NCBI GenBank assembly: GCA_910587835.1
Contig: CAJUNQ010000008.1
Coordinates: forward strand, 1-60,293
DNA: 60,293 nt
Direction of reading: 5' to 3'
DNA from: an uncultured Oscillospiraceae bacterium
GTDB taxonomy: Bacteria > Bacillota > Clostridia > Oscillospirales > Acutalibacteraceae
The translations under genes were made by a program, and so were the position numbers. This document shows, in pieces, positions 26,320 through 34,689 of the stretch. How positions within the stretch are numbered: the stretch's first letter is position 1; every line of letters begins with the position of its first letter. The notes beneath the pieces were generated by a model. That model was not told the origin of the DNA. It searched no databases and saw only the letters and a list, made by a program, of their open reading frames with translations.

Positions 26320-27528
26320 CTATCTGTTGTCCAGCAAGGCCAAAACCTCGGGGAATGCCTCCAGACTCCGGCGGAGAATGCCATGCATCTGGGCAATGGC
26401 TACGCCGTAGTTGACCATAGGAACGCCCACGGTCTTTGCCCGGGCCACCCGGCTCTGCATCTCTTTCTCATTGAGCATACAGCCGCCGCAGTGGACCACC
26501 AGCTGGTAACCCTCAGGCTTCTCCGGAAACTCGCCGCCAGAGGTAAAGTCGTACTGAGGCTTGACCCCAGTGTACTTCTCAATCCAGGCAGGCAGCTTCA
26601 CTGTGCCGATGTCCCCGCACTGACGATGGTGGGTGCATCCCTCGGAGATCAACACCCGGTCGCCGTCCTTCAGAGTGGCCAGCCGGGCAGCGCCCTTTAC
26701 CAGCATGGGCAGGCTGCCCTTATACCGGGCAAACAGAATGGAGAAGGAGGTGAGCAGCACATCCTCGGGCACATCCTCCGCTACCCGCTGAAAGGCTTGG
26801 GAGTCTGTAATAACAATTTTGGGCTTGACGGACAAGGACCTCAGCACCGCAGACAACTCCTCTGGCTGACAGGTGACAAAGGCGCAGTGAGCGTCCAGAA
26901 TGTCCCGCATGGTCTGCTGCTGGGGAAGAATCATCCGGCCCTTGGGCGCGGCTGCATCAATGGGCGTTACCAGCACAGCCAGGTCGCCGGGGGACAGCAG
27001 GTCTGCCACCAGCTGCCGCTGATTTGCAGCCCTTTCTGTAAAGCTCCCCAGCTTGTCCTTTAGCTGGTCAATCCCCTCTCCTGTTTTTGCGCTGACATAA
27101 ATTGCCCGACCGTCAAGCGCTGGCCTTGCGGCAAGGAGATCCGCTTTACTGCGCGCGACAACATAGGGCGTCCCTCTCTCTCGAAAAAGAGCCAACAGCT
27201 CTTGATCCTGAGGACTCAGGCCCAGTCCCGCGTCTACCACCAAAACCGCAATATCGGCTTTCGCCAGAATCTCCCTGGCCTTTTGCACCCGCAGCTCACC
27301 CAGCTCTCCCTCGTCGTCCAGACCGGGGGTGTCGATGATGACAACCGGGCCCATGGGCAGCAGCTCCATTGCCTTCTTCACCGGGTCGGTCGTTGTGCCC
27401 TTTACATCTGAAACCACCGCTAGCTGCTGGCCGGTGACCGCGTTTACCAAGCTGGACTTGCCCGCGTTGCGCATCCCGAAGAAAGCAATATGGGGACGTT
27501 CGGCGGAAACGGTTGCGTTCAGGCTCAT
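26320..27528 (-). CDS. hydF: [FeFe]-hydrogenase maturation GTPase HydF
   Basis: 402 residues. An N-terminal GTPase domain (Walker A GMRNAGKSSLVN, switch GTTTDP, Walker B DTPGLDD), a dimerisation domain, and a C-terminal cluster-binding domain with the HydF cysteines (CTHHRQCGD and VHCGGCMLNEKEM). HydF is the scaffold that receives the 2Fe subcluster made by HydE and HydG and transfers it to apo-hydrogenase. The start is the ATG at 27526-27528 (MSLNATVSAERP), preceded by GAGGAAGTG; seven upstream codons lack a site. It is separated from hydG by five small genes in the same direction. Matches the hydrogenases at 40.4-44.7 kb. Confidence 0.95.
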   Translation of the reverse strand: MSLNATVSAERPHIAFFGMRNAGKSSLVNAVTGQQLAVVSDVKGTTTDPVKKAMELLPMGPVVIIDTPGLDDEGELGELRVQKAREILAKADIAVLVVDAGLGLSPQDQELLALFRERGTPYVVARSKADLLAARPALDGRAIYVSAKTGEGIDQLKDKLGSFTERAANQRQLVADLLSPGDLAVLVTPIDAAAPKGRMILPQQQTMRDILDAHCAFVTCQPEELSAVLRSLSVKPKIVITDSQAFQRVAEDVPEDVLLTSFSILFARYKGSLPMLVKGAARLATLKDGDRVLISEGCTHHRQCGDIGTVKLPAWIEKYTGVKPQYDFTSGGEFPEKPEGYQLVVHCGGCMLNEKEMQSRVARAKTVGVPMVNYGVAIAQMHGILRRSLEAFPEVLALLDNR

Positions 27529-27553
27529 AGAATCACTTCCTCTACTCAAAAAT

Positions 27554-27946
27554 TCAGATTACATACCCGTCTATAGTTGTAATGCGGCATACCTTTCCAC
27601 CCCAGGGCTGGGTCTCCACAGGCGTTATCCCATTCCAGCCCTTACCGGCAGCATACTCAGCCAGCTTTTCAATCCCCTGCACCTGCATGAAAGAGATCTC
27701 ATTCCCCACTGGCTCCCCCGCGAACATCTGGAAGCCGGTAAATGGGGCCAAATGGGTACGCTCTACCTCTGGCAGCATGTCAAACACAACACCGTACAGC
27801 CCATTGCCTTGACTGTCCCGCTCCACAATATTACTATGCCAGCCCAGCACGTCCTCAAACCAACGGGCGGTCCGATCCATGTTGGGGGTCAGGTAAATGG
27901 GGGCGTTTTCTTTGACGTGATAGCCTTTTTCGCTGAATCTGCTCAT
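27554..27946 (-). CDS. VOC (glyoxalase/bleomycin-resistance fold) protein
   Basis: 130 residues with the VOC pattern: YLTPNMDRTARWFEDVLGW at the start and a later FQMFAGEPVGNEISFMQV segment. Proteins of this fold are metalloenzymes or binding proteins with very diverse roles. AACAGGAGTTC precedes the ATG. It sits 25 bp upstream of hydF and is probably co-transcribed. Substrate unknown. Confidence 0.75.
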   Translation of the reverse strand: MSRFSEKGYHVKENAPIYLTPNMDRTARWFEDVLGWHSNIVERDSQGNGLYGVVFDMLPEVERTHLAPFTGFQMFAGEPVGNEISFMQVQGIEKLAEYAAGKGWNGITPVETQPWGGKVCRITTIDGYVI

Positions 27947-28083
27947 AAAATGAACTCCTGTTTCATTCTGATTGAGATAGAACCATGATACACCAGTAAA
28001 TAGGACAACAGTATGTCTTGTTTCTGTTAATTCCAGCAGCTTCTCGTCAACAGCGCCTATCTTTTCTCTGCCCTTTCAGGACT

Positions 28084-28262
28084 TCAAACCCGGGTACTCT
28101 CGCCTTCCTCCCGGCAGCCACCGAATATCTCCCAGTCCTGCCGGTATCGGTTCCAACCCATCAGATAATCCTCTCCCAGTTTTACAATGCTTAAAGGATG
28201 ACTGACAGATGTATAAAGTGCATCTACCTTACACTCTTTACCGGAATAATCTCTAATAGCTC
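28084..28262 (-). pseudogene. possible C-terminal gene fragment
   Basis: The reverse strand has an open stretch of about 60 codons reading RDYSGKECKVDALYTSVSHP and ending REEGESTRV-stop, with natural-looking composition but no start codon or ribosome site. The surrounding 27947-28296 region otherwise holds no gene. It may be the tail of a decayed gene; family not recognised. Confidence 0.3.
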
Positions 28263-28296
28263 ATTTCCCTTTTTATCTCCGACAAGCGTTGTAACT

Positions 28297-28491
28297 TTAT
28301 ATCTTTTTCTTAGCAGGTTCCACATATAATTCTGCATATCCACATTCCGGACATACCGCGCAGGAAAGCTTTCCGATTTCCCGGGGAAACCATTTTCCGT
28401 CCTCAGCTGCGGCCACACGCCAGAAATTCTCCGAGCCAAACAGGGCGTAGCCCTCTTTCATTTCCGCCTCGCATCTCAGACATTTTCTCAT
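28297..28491 (-). CDS. small zinc-ribbon protein
   Basis: 64 residues with two CxxC knuckles (MRKCLRC near the start; CPECGYAELYVEP near the end), the layout of the short nucleic-acid-binding zinc-ribbon proteins common in Clostridia. GGAGGGACGGA precedes the ATG. It lies 12 bp after the EamA gene in the same direction. Function unknown. Confidence 0.7.
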   Translation of the reverse strand: MRKCLRCEAEMKEGYALFGSENFWRVAAAEDGKWFPREIGKLSCAVCPECGYAELYVEPAKKKI

Positions 28492-28503
28492 TCCGTCCCT
28501 CCT

Positions 28504-28920
28504 TTACAGCACCATCAACAAGGTGCCCGCACCAATCAGCGTACAGCCAATAGCAGACTTAATGGTTATTTTTTCATGCAGAAATACAAAAGCCAGCAGC
28601 AGGGTAATCACCACGCTCATTTTGTCAATAGGCACTACCTTTGAGGCCTCCCCCACCTGCAGCGCATAATAGTAGCACAGCCAGGAGGCCCCGGTGGCAA
28701 GGCCGGACAAGATCAGAAACACCCAGCTCTTTGGAGCAATGGCGGTCACCCCGCCCTGGGTGTTGGTGAGAAACACCATGCCCCAGGCCATGACCAGCAC
28801 CACCAAGGTCCGTATAGCCGTAGCCAACGTGGAATTGACGCCCTCAATGCCCACCTTGGCCAGAATGGAGGTCAGTGCCGCGAACACAGAGGACAGCACG
28901 GCAAACAGCAGCCACATTTT
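28504..28920 (-). CDS. EamA/DMT-family small membrane transporter
   Basis: 138 residues with about five hydrophobic helices and a single EamA repeat (start MWLLFAVLSSVFAALTSILA, end FLHEKITIKSAIGCTLIGAG). Half-size members are thought to work as dimers, exporting small molecules. The start at 28920 is chosen over ATGs at 28944 and 28980 because GTGAGGGAG lies 6-7 bp upstream and it leaves the usual N-terminus. It is embedded between the DUF4332 and zinc-ribbon genes of the maturation cluster. Substrate unknown. Confidence 0.8.
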   Translation of the reverse strand, partial: KMWLLFAVLSSVFAALTSILAKVGIEGVNSTLATAIRTLVVLVMAWGMVFLTNTQGGVTAIAPKSWVFLILSGLATGASWLCYYYALQVGEASKVVPIDKMSVVITLLLAFVFLHEKITIKSAIGCTLIGAGTLLMVL

Positions 28921-28961
28921 TTTCTCCCTCACTTCTCTCATCCTGTTTTCCTCAAGTCCCC

Positions 28962-29618
28962 TTAGCCCAGCGGCTCCCAATGAGGCAGAGCCTTTGCGGC
29001 GGCAATCTGCGTGTCCAGCTCTTTGGGAAAGGGCACACTCCTTTTTATCTGATTTTCCTCAATATATTGGGCCATATACCGCTGAAGCTCCTCCCTGTTC
29101 TGACGGGAGAAGTCTTTCAGGGTTCTGCACCCGCAGTCGTAATAGAGGCTGGCCCGGGTACTCTTCACCCCCGGCAGCCGCATCAGGTCGCAGATGCAGA
29201 ACAGCTTTTGCGCATCCTCCTCCGCTCCATTGAAATCCTGTGAAAGCTCCTTCCACGTCCTGCGCGTACACAGCAGCAGATAGTCCTGGGAGGTCTTCAC
29301 TCCACCCAACGCCAGCCCATCCCGAAACCGGGCGTTCACGCAGTCCACATCCTTGAGGCGGCGGTTAACGAAATCATGCAGGTGCAGGAACCTTTCCAGC
29401 AGCTCCACAACCTCCATGTCAAGCTTCAACGCTGCCGCTAACTGGGGAAGCTGTCCCGCCCGCTCCAAGAACGCGTACTTATCCTCTATCCCCGCGTCCA
29501 GCAGCCGCTGAACAAGCGTCTCTTTTATGGAAATCAGCGGGTAAAACCGCTTTAAGGTGGTATTCTCGTTGAGAAGAACTCCCAAACTGGCAACAGCGAT
29601 ATTGTCAAGCTCTCTCAT
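28962..29618 (-). CDS. DUF4332-like helix-hairpin-helix protein beside hydG
   Basis: 218 residues, soluble, mostly helical. The C-terminal half has the DUF4332 pattern: a helix-hairpin-helix-like LMRLPGVKSTRASLYYDCG segment followed by TLKDFSRQNREELQRYMAQY. The start chosen is the ATG at 29616-29618 (MRELDNIAVAS) with GGGAGCTGGC upstream, only 12 bp after the hydG stop. The open frame extends back over the hydG 3' end, but that part reads as low-complexity shadow. Tight linkage to hydG suggests co-expression; a role in maturation is only a guess. Confidence 0.65.
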   Translation of the reverse strand: MRELDNIAVASLGVLLNENTTLKRFYPLISIKETLVQRLLDAGIEDKYAFLERAGQLPQLAAALKLDMEVVELLERFLHLHDFVNRRLKDVDCVNARFRDGLALGGVKTSQDYLLLCTRRTWKELSQDFNGAEEDAQKLFCICDLMRLPGVKSTRASLYYDCGCRTLKDFSRQNREELQRYMAQYIEENQIKRSVPFPKELDTQIAAAKALPHWEPLG

Positions 29619-29629
29619 GCCAGCTCCCA

Positions 29630-31078
29630 TCAGAACCGGAAGTCCCGACGGTTGGAGTTCTTGATGTCCTGAATATTCTGCTGCGCAATCTCCCGCACCT
29701 TGTCCTTGGGAATGCGCTTCAATTCCTCCTCCACCATTTTGTAGCCAATCTCCTTGGTCTCGGGGCTGGCATAGTCCTCCAAATATTCGCTGAGAGTCAT
29801 CAGGGCGTTGGGGTGGCAGCAGTTGAGAATCTGACCGCTTTTGCACAGGCTCATAAACCGGTCGCCAGTGCGGCCCTCCCGGTAGCAGGCAGTGCAGAAG
29901 GAGGGAATATGCCCGTTCTCCATGAGCCAGCGGACCACCTCGTCCAAGGTGCGCTGGTCGGAGACGTCAAACTGCTCGGTGTCGTGGGGACGTTCCTCCT
30001 GGGTGTAGCCGCCCACAGAGGTCCGGGAGCCGCCGCTGACCTGGGAGATGCCCAGCCGCAGCAGCTTGGAGCGCACCGCCTCGGTCTCCCGGGTGGAGAT
30101 GATCATGCCGGTATAGGGCACGGCCAGACGGATGCAGGCAGTGATGTGGGCAAAGGTCTCGTCGTCAATGCCGTTGTCGAACTGGGTGGGGTCAATGTCG
30201 TCCGCTTTCTTCAGGCGGGGCACGCTGATGGTGTGGGGGCCCACGCCGTGGACGGCTTCCAGATGCTCGGCGTGCATGATGAGCCCGGCGAACTCATATT
30301 TATACAGCTCCAAACCGAACAGTACGCCCAGGCCCACGTCGTCAATGCCGCCCTCCATGGCCCGGTCCATGGCCTCGGTGTGGTAGTCATAGTTGTGCTT
30401 GGGGCCCGTGGGGTGCAGCTGCTCATAGCTCTTTTTGTGATAGGTCTCCTGGAAAAGAATATAGGTGCCAATGCCCGCCTCCTTCAGCTTGCGGTAGTTC
30501 TCCACTGTGGTGGCGGCAATATTCACGTTGACCCGGCGGATGTCGCCGTTTTTGTGATGGACGCTGTAAATGGTCTTGATGCAGTCCAGAATATACTCAA
30601 TCGGGCTGTTCACCGGGTCCTCCCCAGACTCAATAGCCAGCCGCTTGTGGCCCATGTCCTGCAGGGCGATGACCTCGGCCTTGACCTCCTCCTGGGTCAG
30701 CTTTTTACGGGGGATATGCTTGTTGACCGCATGATAAGGGCAGTAGACACAGCCATTGACGCAGTAGTTGGAGAGATACAGCGGGGCAAAAATGACAATG
30801 CGGTTGCCGTAGAAGGCCAGCTTGATCTCCTCGGCGATCTCATACATCCTCTCAATCTTCTCCGGAATGTCGCAGGCCAGCAGCACCGAAGCCTCGCGGT
30901 GGGTCAGGCCGACGCATACATAGCCGGTCTCTGTCTTCTGGGGCCGGGCCTTCTCTAAAATCTGGTCGATAAGCTCCACATTGCGCTTGTTCTCCTCCGC
31001 ATAGCGCAGGGTGTCGAGGATTTCCCCATCATGGATGAATTCCTCCGCGTGCAGGGATTTGGGGTCGTACTTAGCCAT
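29630..31078 (-). CDS. hydG: [FeFe]-hydrogenase H-cluster maturase HydG (radical SAM)
   Basis: 482 residues. HydG cleaves tyrosine to give the CO and CN ligands of the H-cluster. The radical-SAM motif CX3CX2C is visible as CVNGCVYCPYH near residue 100, and the HydG-specific C-terminal cluster motif as CTACYREGRTGDRF...CKSGQ, which separates it from ThiH. The ATG follows AAAAGGAGTAATGCAAA. It is downstream of three genes (GNAT, nucleotidyltransferase-like, methyltransferase) that separate it from hydE, and upstream of the DUF4332 gene. Confidence 0.96.
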   Translation of the reverse strand: MAKYDPKSLHAEEFIHDGEILDTLRYAEENKRNVELIDQILEKARPQKTETGYVCVGLTHREASVLLACDIPEKIERMYEIAEEIKLAFYGNRIVIFAPLYLSNYCVNGCVYCPYHAVNKHIPRKKLTQEEVKAEVIALQDMGHKRLAIESGEDPVNSPIEYILDCIKTIYSVHHKNGDIRRVNVNIAATTVENYRKLKEAGIGTYILFQETYHKKSYEQLHPTGPKHNYDYHTEAMDRAMEGGIDDVGLGVLFGLELYKYEFAGLIMHAEHLEAVHGVGPHTISVPRLKKADDIDPTQFDNGIDDETFAHITACIRLAVPYTGMIISTRETEAVRSKLLRLGISQVSGGSRTSVGGYTQEERPHDTEQFDVSDQRTLDEVVRWLMENGHIPSFCTACYREGRTGDRFMSLCKSGQILNCCHPNALMTLSEYLEDYASPETKEIGYKMVEEELKRIPKDKVREIAQQNIQDIKNSNRRDFRF

Positions 31079-31125
31079 TTTGCATTACTCCTTTTCTTTG
31101 GGGCAGATTTCTCTTTGCCTCAGAT

Positions 31126-31644
31126 TTATTTTTGCCGTGTTACGGCTTTTGGGCAGTTCTGGTCCTCCTGCAAAAGGCAGGAATAGATCAAGTGACGTTC
31201 TTTGGATTTCATCCGGATTTCCGGAAGCTTTTCCAGCAGCCGGATACTGGCCTCGTTGGCCTCATCCACATCAAAGCATACTTCCTTTATATCCAAATCT
31301 TTCAGATATTGCAGCATCGCTTTCATACAGGACAGTCCGATCCCTCTTCTGCGAAAGCGGGAGGACACCCAATAATATAGAAAAACCAAGCCTTCCTCGC
31401 AGTTGTAGTCGTATAATCCGAATCTGCCGCAGGGCGTATCCTGATAGAATATCACAATCGCGTCATCATATGGAGGCTTGCGCATTTCAAGATACCGGTA
31501 ATCGTTTTCTATTCTATAGTCCGTATCAAAGCCAAACCAACGATTCAGTTCTCCGATATCCTCACAGAACAAGGGATACAACGCTTCTGTACTCTCTCTT
31601 GTGATCGATTCTAATTTCAACTCTAGGTTTATCTGAATTTTCAT
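31126..31644 (-). CDS. GNAT-family N-acetyltransferase
   Basis: 172 residues with the acetyl-CoA-binding signature FRRRGIGLSCMKAML and the following CFDVDEANEASIRLLEK segment typical of GNATs. The preferred start is the ATG at 31642-31644, 6 nt after GGGAG; a GTG lies one codon earlier. Composition is more AT-rich than hydE and hydG, and with the next two genes it looks like an insertion into the maturation operon. Acceptor unknown. Confidence 0.75.
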   Translation of the reverse strand: MKIQINLELKLESITRESTEALYPLFCEDIGELNRWFGFDTDYRIENDYRYLEMRKPPYDDAIVIFYQDTPCGRFGLYDYNCEEGLVFLYYWVSSRFRRRGIGLSCMKAMLQYLKDLDIKEVCFDVDEANEASIRLLEKLPEIRMKSKERHLIYSCLLQEDQNCPKAVTRQK

Positions 31645-31660
31645 CACATACTCCCGACAC

Positions 31661-32200
31661 CTACTGGCTGCGCCTATATCTTTTCAGGAATCCGTCTATA
31701 TCCTCTATCCCCTCTTCCAGCACCGCTCTGTATACATCCATAGAATGAAATTTCTCAAAGGCGTACAGGTCCCGGGCAATCAGCTCCCGCTTAAGCCGGA
31801 TAATCTGCTCCTTTTGGACAGGGGTGGCTCTGGCGGCAATCCCGTCGCAAAAAGCCTCGGCTTTTTCAATGGTATCCTGGTCGAAAAACCACAGGTCGAA
31901 ATTCCAGCGTTCTCCGTCGATCATGGCCTCAAAGCCCTGGAACCACACCGTCTTTCCCTCATCGTTGACCTCCTCCTTCGCTTCATACCAGAAGGGGTGA
32001 AAGGCTTCCATAATATATGCGGTCAGCTGGTACAGCTTTTCCAGCGACATCCCGTCATTTTCTATGTCCACGTCAATATCGTTCCAGGCCATCATGTCCA
32101 TCCGGCAGCTGCCGATGAGGTGGGGCCTGCCGTACTTTTCCAGCTGGGCCATCAGCCCCCGCTCACACAAAATGGCGTCTGCCCGCTCTTTAATCGTCAT
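31661..32200 (-). CDS. nucleotidyltransferase-fold protein
   Basis: 179 residues. The segment HLIGSCRMDMMAWNDIDVDI matches the GS-x(n)-DhDh pattern of minimal nucleotidyltransferases, with Asp pairs in the expected spacing, followed later by WNFDLWFFDQDT (third acidic strand). Such proteins can transfer nucleotides to small molecules or proteins; no specific family is recognised. Its ATG overlaps the stop of the upstream methyltransferase by 4 nt, so the two are coupled. Confidence 0.65.
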   Translation of the reverse strand: MTIKERADAILCERGLMAQLEKYGRPHLIGSCRMDMMAWNDIDVDIENDGMSLEKLYQLTAYIMEAFHPFWYEAKEEVNDEGKTVWFQGFEAMIDGERWNFDLWFFDQDTIEKAEAFCDGIAARATPVQKEQIIRLKRELIARDLYAFEKFHSMDVYRAVLEEGIEDIDGFLKRYRRSQ

Positions 32201-32964
32201 GCCTGCCCATTTCCTTTCTTTGCCAGCACACAGTACCAGTCCGCCTCCTCCGGCGGTATTTTCTGGAACTGGGAGGGGTAATTCAGCACCTCGGGCCGGT
32301 AGCCCATCTCTCTGAGCCTGTTCAGCATAAGCTCCCGGCCGATCGGAATATAGCGCTCCTCAAAGACCTCCTTCTGAAAGGGCCTGTTCTCCCTTTCAAA
32401 CACATAGAGAATGTTGAAGGTCATGGAGCCGTCGTCATGGTAGTCCCACACCTGGGTCAGGTTGATGCGGGTGTCCCCGTCAAAAAAAGGCGCGTAGAGA
32501 TAGAAACGGTTTCTCTCCCACAAAATCTTGTCCCAGTTGCGTATCTCATAATAGAGATATCCCCCGGGCTTTACCAGAGCGTCCATCTGTTCCAGCGTTT
32601 TCAGCACATCCTCATTGCTCACATAGGGCAGCGAATTGCCCGTGCTGGCCACACAGTCAAAGGGGCCGGAAAAATGCTCTGCCACGGTTCTGAAATCGCA
32701 TTGCTGCAGTTCCACCTTCAGCTGCCGGGCCTCGGCCTTTTTCCGGCAGCTTGCCAGCATTTCTCCGCTCAGGTCAGAGCCGGAAAGCGAAACGCCCAGC
32801 TCCGCCAGCTGTAAAGTCGCGCTGCCGGAGCCAATGCTCACGTCCAGCATCGTCTCAATGCCTCTTCCACTCAGAATATTCTTCCAGTGGTCCTTAAAGG
32901 TCTGATAGCGGCTCTCGCTTTCAATCAAATCATATATATCAGCTCTGCTATAAAGGCTTGCCAT
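32197..32964 (-). CDS. class I SAM-dependent methyltransferase
   Basis: 255 residues. Motif I reads MLDVSIGSGSATLQLAELG and strand 2 ends LSGSDLSGEMLASCRKKAE; the CDFRTV and FDCVASTGNSLPYV segments fit the post-motif II and IV positions. Translation is coupled to the nucleotidyltransferase-like gene (4-nt overlap). The pair plus the GNAT gene lie between hydE and hydG. A link to hydrogenase maturation is not established in known systems. Substrate unknown. Confidence 0.8.
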   Translation of the reverse strand: MASLYSRADIYDLIESESRYQTFKDHWKNILSGRGIETMLDVSIGSGSATLQLAELGVSLSGSDLSGEMLASCRKKAEARQLKVELQQCDFRTVAEHFSGPFDCVASTGNSLPYVSNEDVLKTLEQMDALVKPGGYLYYEIRNWDKILWERNRFYLYAPFFDGDTRINLTQVWDYHDDGSMTFNILYVFERENRPFQKEVFEERYIPIGRELMLNRLREMGYRPEVLNYPSQFQKIPPEEADWYCVLAKKGNGQA

Positions 32965-33074
32965 ATATTGCCTCCCGCTTTTTACTCTTGTGAAGTGCCG
33001 CGAAACGCCGGCAGAATGGTATCTGTAACAGCACTGGCATTCTACCTGTCAGAGACTTGATTTTATCTGCCCGC

Positions 33075-34124
33075 TCACTTTTTGATGTCTCCCCGAGCCG
33101 TCACGATCTCATACCCCACAGACGCCATCCGCGCGCTCAGACAGTCCCGGCACTGGGCAGACTCCTCCCCTGTGCAGATTTTGTTGTCATAGAGCTCATA
33201 TTTTTTGCGCACGCTTACCGGCGACAGATTGGGCATGACCACATTGGCTCCTGCCAGAATGCCCAGCTCCCGCCCCTCCGGGTGGATTGTACCCAGGGCC
33301 GTGGTGGCGGGCAGCAGCACCGGGGGGTGAATCAGCCGGATAATGGAGAGCAGATAGCAGGTCTGCTCCACTGTGCCTGCCGGTTGATCCCGGAAGGCTG
33401 TGTCCTTGTGGGGCACAAAGGGGCCAATGCCGCACATATCCGGCTTGAATTCCTCAATAAATTTCAAATCCTTCGCCAAGGTGCGGCTGGTCTGCCCCGG
33501 CGAGCCCACCATAAACCCGCATCCCACCTGATAGCCCAAGTCCCGCAGGTCCCTTAGGCAGCGCATCCGGTTGTCAAAGGACATTCCAGCGGGATGGAGC
33601 GTTTCATAGTGTGCTCTGTCCGCTGTCTCATGGCGAAGCAGATAGCGGTCTGCTCCGGCCTCCCGCAGCAGCTGGTAGCTCTCCCGGCTCCGTTCCCCCA
33701 TGGACAGGGTCACGGCGCAGTCCGGGTGGGCAGACTTAAGGGCCGTGACAATGCTGCTGAGCACCTGGTCTGTAAAGAAGGGGTCCTCTCCCCCTTGCAG
33801 CACAAAGGTGCGAAAGCCCAACCGATAGCCCTCAGCCGCACAGGAAAGGATATCCTCCAAGGAGAGGCGGTAGCGGTCGCAATGAGAATTGCTCCGGCGG
33901 ATGCCGCAGTACAGGCAGTCGTTTTTACAGATATTGCTGACCTCAATCAGTCCCCGCACATAGACGGCGTTCCCATATATTTCCCGGCGGACCGCCACAG
34001 CCTGTTCCACCAATATGGCGGCGGTTTCGGGAGACTGAGCCTCCACCAGCTCCTGGTACTCCTCCAACTGCAGCCTGTGGTTGGAGGCCAGGCTTTTGAC
34101 CAAACGCTCCACCCGCTCAGTCAT
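33075..34124 (-). CDS. hydE: [FeFe]-hydrogenase H-cluster maturase HydE (radical SAM)
   Basis: 349 residues. The CX3CX2C motif appears as CKNDCLYCGIRR near residue 66, and the barrel contains the conserved FVLQGGEDPFF segment. HydE acts on the iron-cysteine synthon produced by HydG on the way to the 2Fe subcluster. The C-terminal region keeps cysteines (QCRDC), as in HydE proteins with an extra cluster. The ATG overlaps the 3' end of the TM1266-like gene by 8 nt, so the two are co-translated. It is the first maturase in the transcript starting at about 34532. Confidence 0.95.
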   Translation of the reverse strand: MTERVERLVKSLASNHRLQLEEYQELVEAQSPETAAILVEQAVAVRREIYGNAVYVRGLIEVSNICKNDCLYCGIRRSNSHCDRYRLSLEDILSCAAEGYRLGFRTFVLQGGEDPFFTDQVLSSIVTALKSAHPDCAVTLSMGERSRESYQLLREAGADRYLLRHETADRAHYETLHPAGMSFDNRMRCLRDLRDLGYQVGCGFMVGSPGQTSRTLAKDLKFIEEFKPDMCGIGPFVPHKDTAFRDQPAGTVEQTCYLLSIIRLIHPPVLLPATTALGTIHPEGRELGILAGANVVMPNLSPVSVRKKYELYDNKICTGEESAQCRDCLSARMASVGYEIVTARGDIKK

Positions 34125-34374
34125 GGCCCAAGACCCCCGACAATGCAGTTTTTACGCTGACGCCTGGAAGATTCCCCACCTTCCCCGCCAGGGTGGAAAT
34201 GGTGTCCTGGGGGGCGTCAATGGCAATGCTGATAATATTAACGCCTCTGGCCCGGTAGGGAATGCCCATCCGGCCAATAATATACGAGCCGTACTCGTGA
34301 AGAATGCTGTTCAGCCTCTCCACAGTGCTGCTGTCCTCTACAATAATACTCATAACTGCCACTCTGGTCTCCAT
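34117..34374 (-). CDS. iron-only hydrogenase system regulator (TM1266-like)
   Basis: 85 residues with an ACT-like alpha/beta pattern (TRVAVMSIIVEDSSTVERLN; YIIGRMGIPYRARGVNIIS; IDAPQDTISTLAGKVGNLPG), the signature of the TM1266 family that accompanies HydEFG in many anaerobes. It is related to the NikR C-terminal ligand-binding fold but lacks a DNA-binding part. The start is the ATG at 34372-34374 (METRV), spaced well from AAAGGATGG; the ATG 9 nt earlier has no room for a site. It leads the maturation operon and follows a structured leader with a terminator. Confidence 0.85.
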   Translation of the reverse strand: METRVAVMSIIVEDSSTVERLNSILHEYGSYIIGRMGIPYRARGVNIISIAIDAPQDTISTLAGKVGNLPGVSVKTALSGVLGHD

Positions 34375-34423
34375 TTTGACCATCCTTTCTGCAAAGGGCG
34401 TCAGGGCCCCTTATGATCTTAGC

Positions 34424-34532
34424 AAAAAAGCAAAAAGCGCCATACCCGACTGAGGGCACGGCGCAGACCTGCAAGTGTAAAAGCCGCACCTTTCACGCAG
34501 GGCGGCTAAGCCCCCTTAGTGTCAGGTATCGT
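34424..34532 (-). promoter_or_regulatory. structured 5' leader with intrinsic terminator (riboswitch/attenuator candidate)
   Basis: Reverse strand, downstream of a strong promoter. An outer stem ACCTG/CAGGT encloses a small hairpin CTAAG-GGGG-CTTAG and a second hairpin GCCGC/GCGGC with CCTGCGTGAAAGGT between, a three-way-junction layout. Immediately after comes a terminator: GCGCCGTGCCC pairs with GGGTATGGCGC, followed by TTTTTGCTTTTTT. The TM1266-like start codon is about 50 nt further on. I could not match it to any riboswitch class I know. Premature termination controlled by a ligand or protein is the inference. Confidence 0.65.
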
Positions 34533-34538
34533 AATTTC

Positions 34539-34567
34539 ATTTTATCAGACAAGGCAGAAAAAGTCAA
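34539..34567 (-). promoter_or_regulatory. sigma-A promoter of the hyd maturation operon
   Basis: Reverse strand: TTGACT (34562-34567), 17-bp spacer, TAAAAT (34539-34544). Predicted start near 34532. Confidence 0.75.
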
Positions 34568-34652
34568 GAACCATTTGCATTTTTATTTGATACGCTCAGA
34601 GAATACCCTGAAAGCATGGAAAAAGCTCTTGACGAAACCTCTCTGCTGACAC

Positions 34653-34679
34653 AAAAAGCGGCCCGAAAAAGGCCGCTCT
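34653..34679 (-). terminator. terminator of the DUF3892 gene
   Basis: Reverse strand: AGCGGCC pairs with GGCCGCT around a TTTTTCG loop, followed by TTTTTG, 10 bp after the stop codon. Confidence 0.8.
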
Positions 34680-34689
34680 TTGCCGCCGC

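Noticed and set aside
29618..29846. N-terminal extension of the DUF4332-like frame over the hydG 3' end
   Set aside because: This part reads as hydG in another frame and has Gln/Gly-rich shadow composition; a ribosome site supports the internal ATG.
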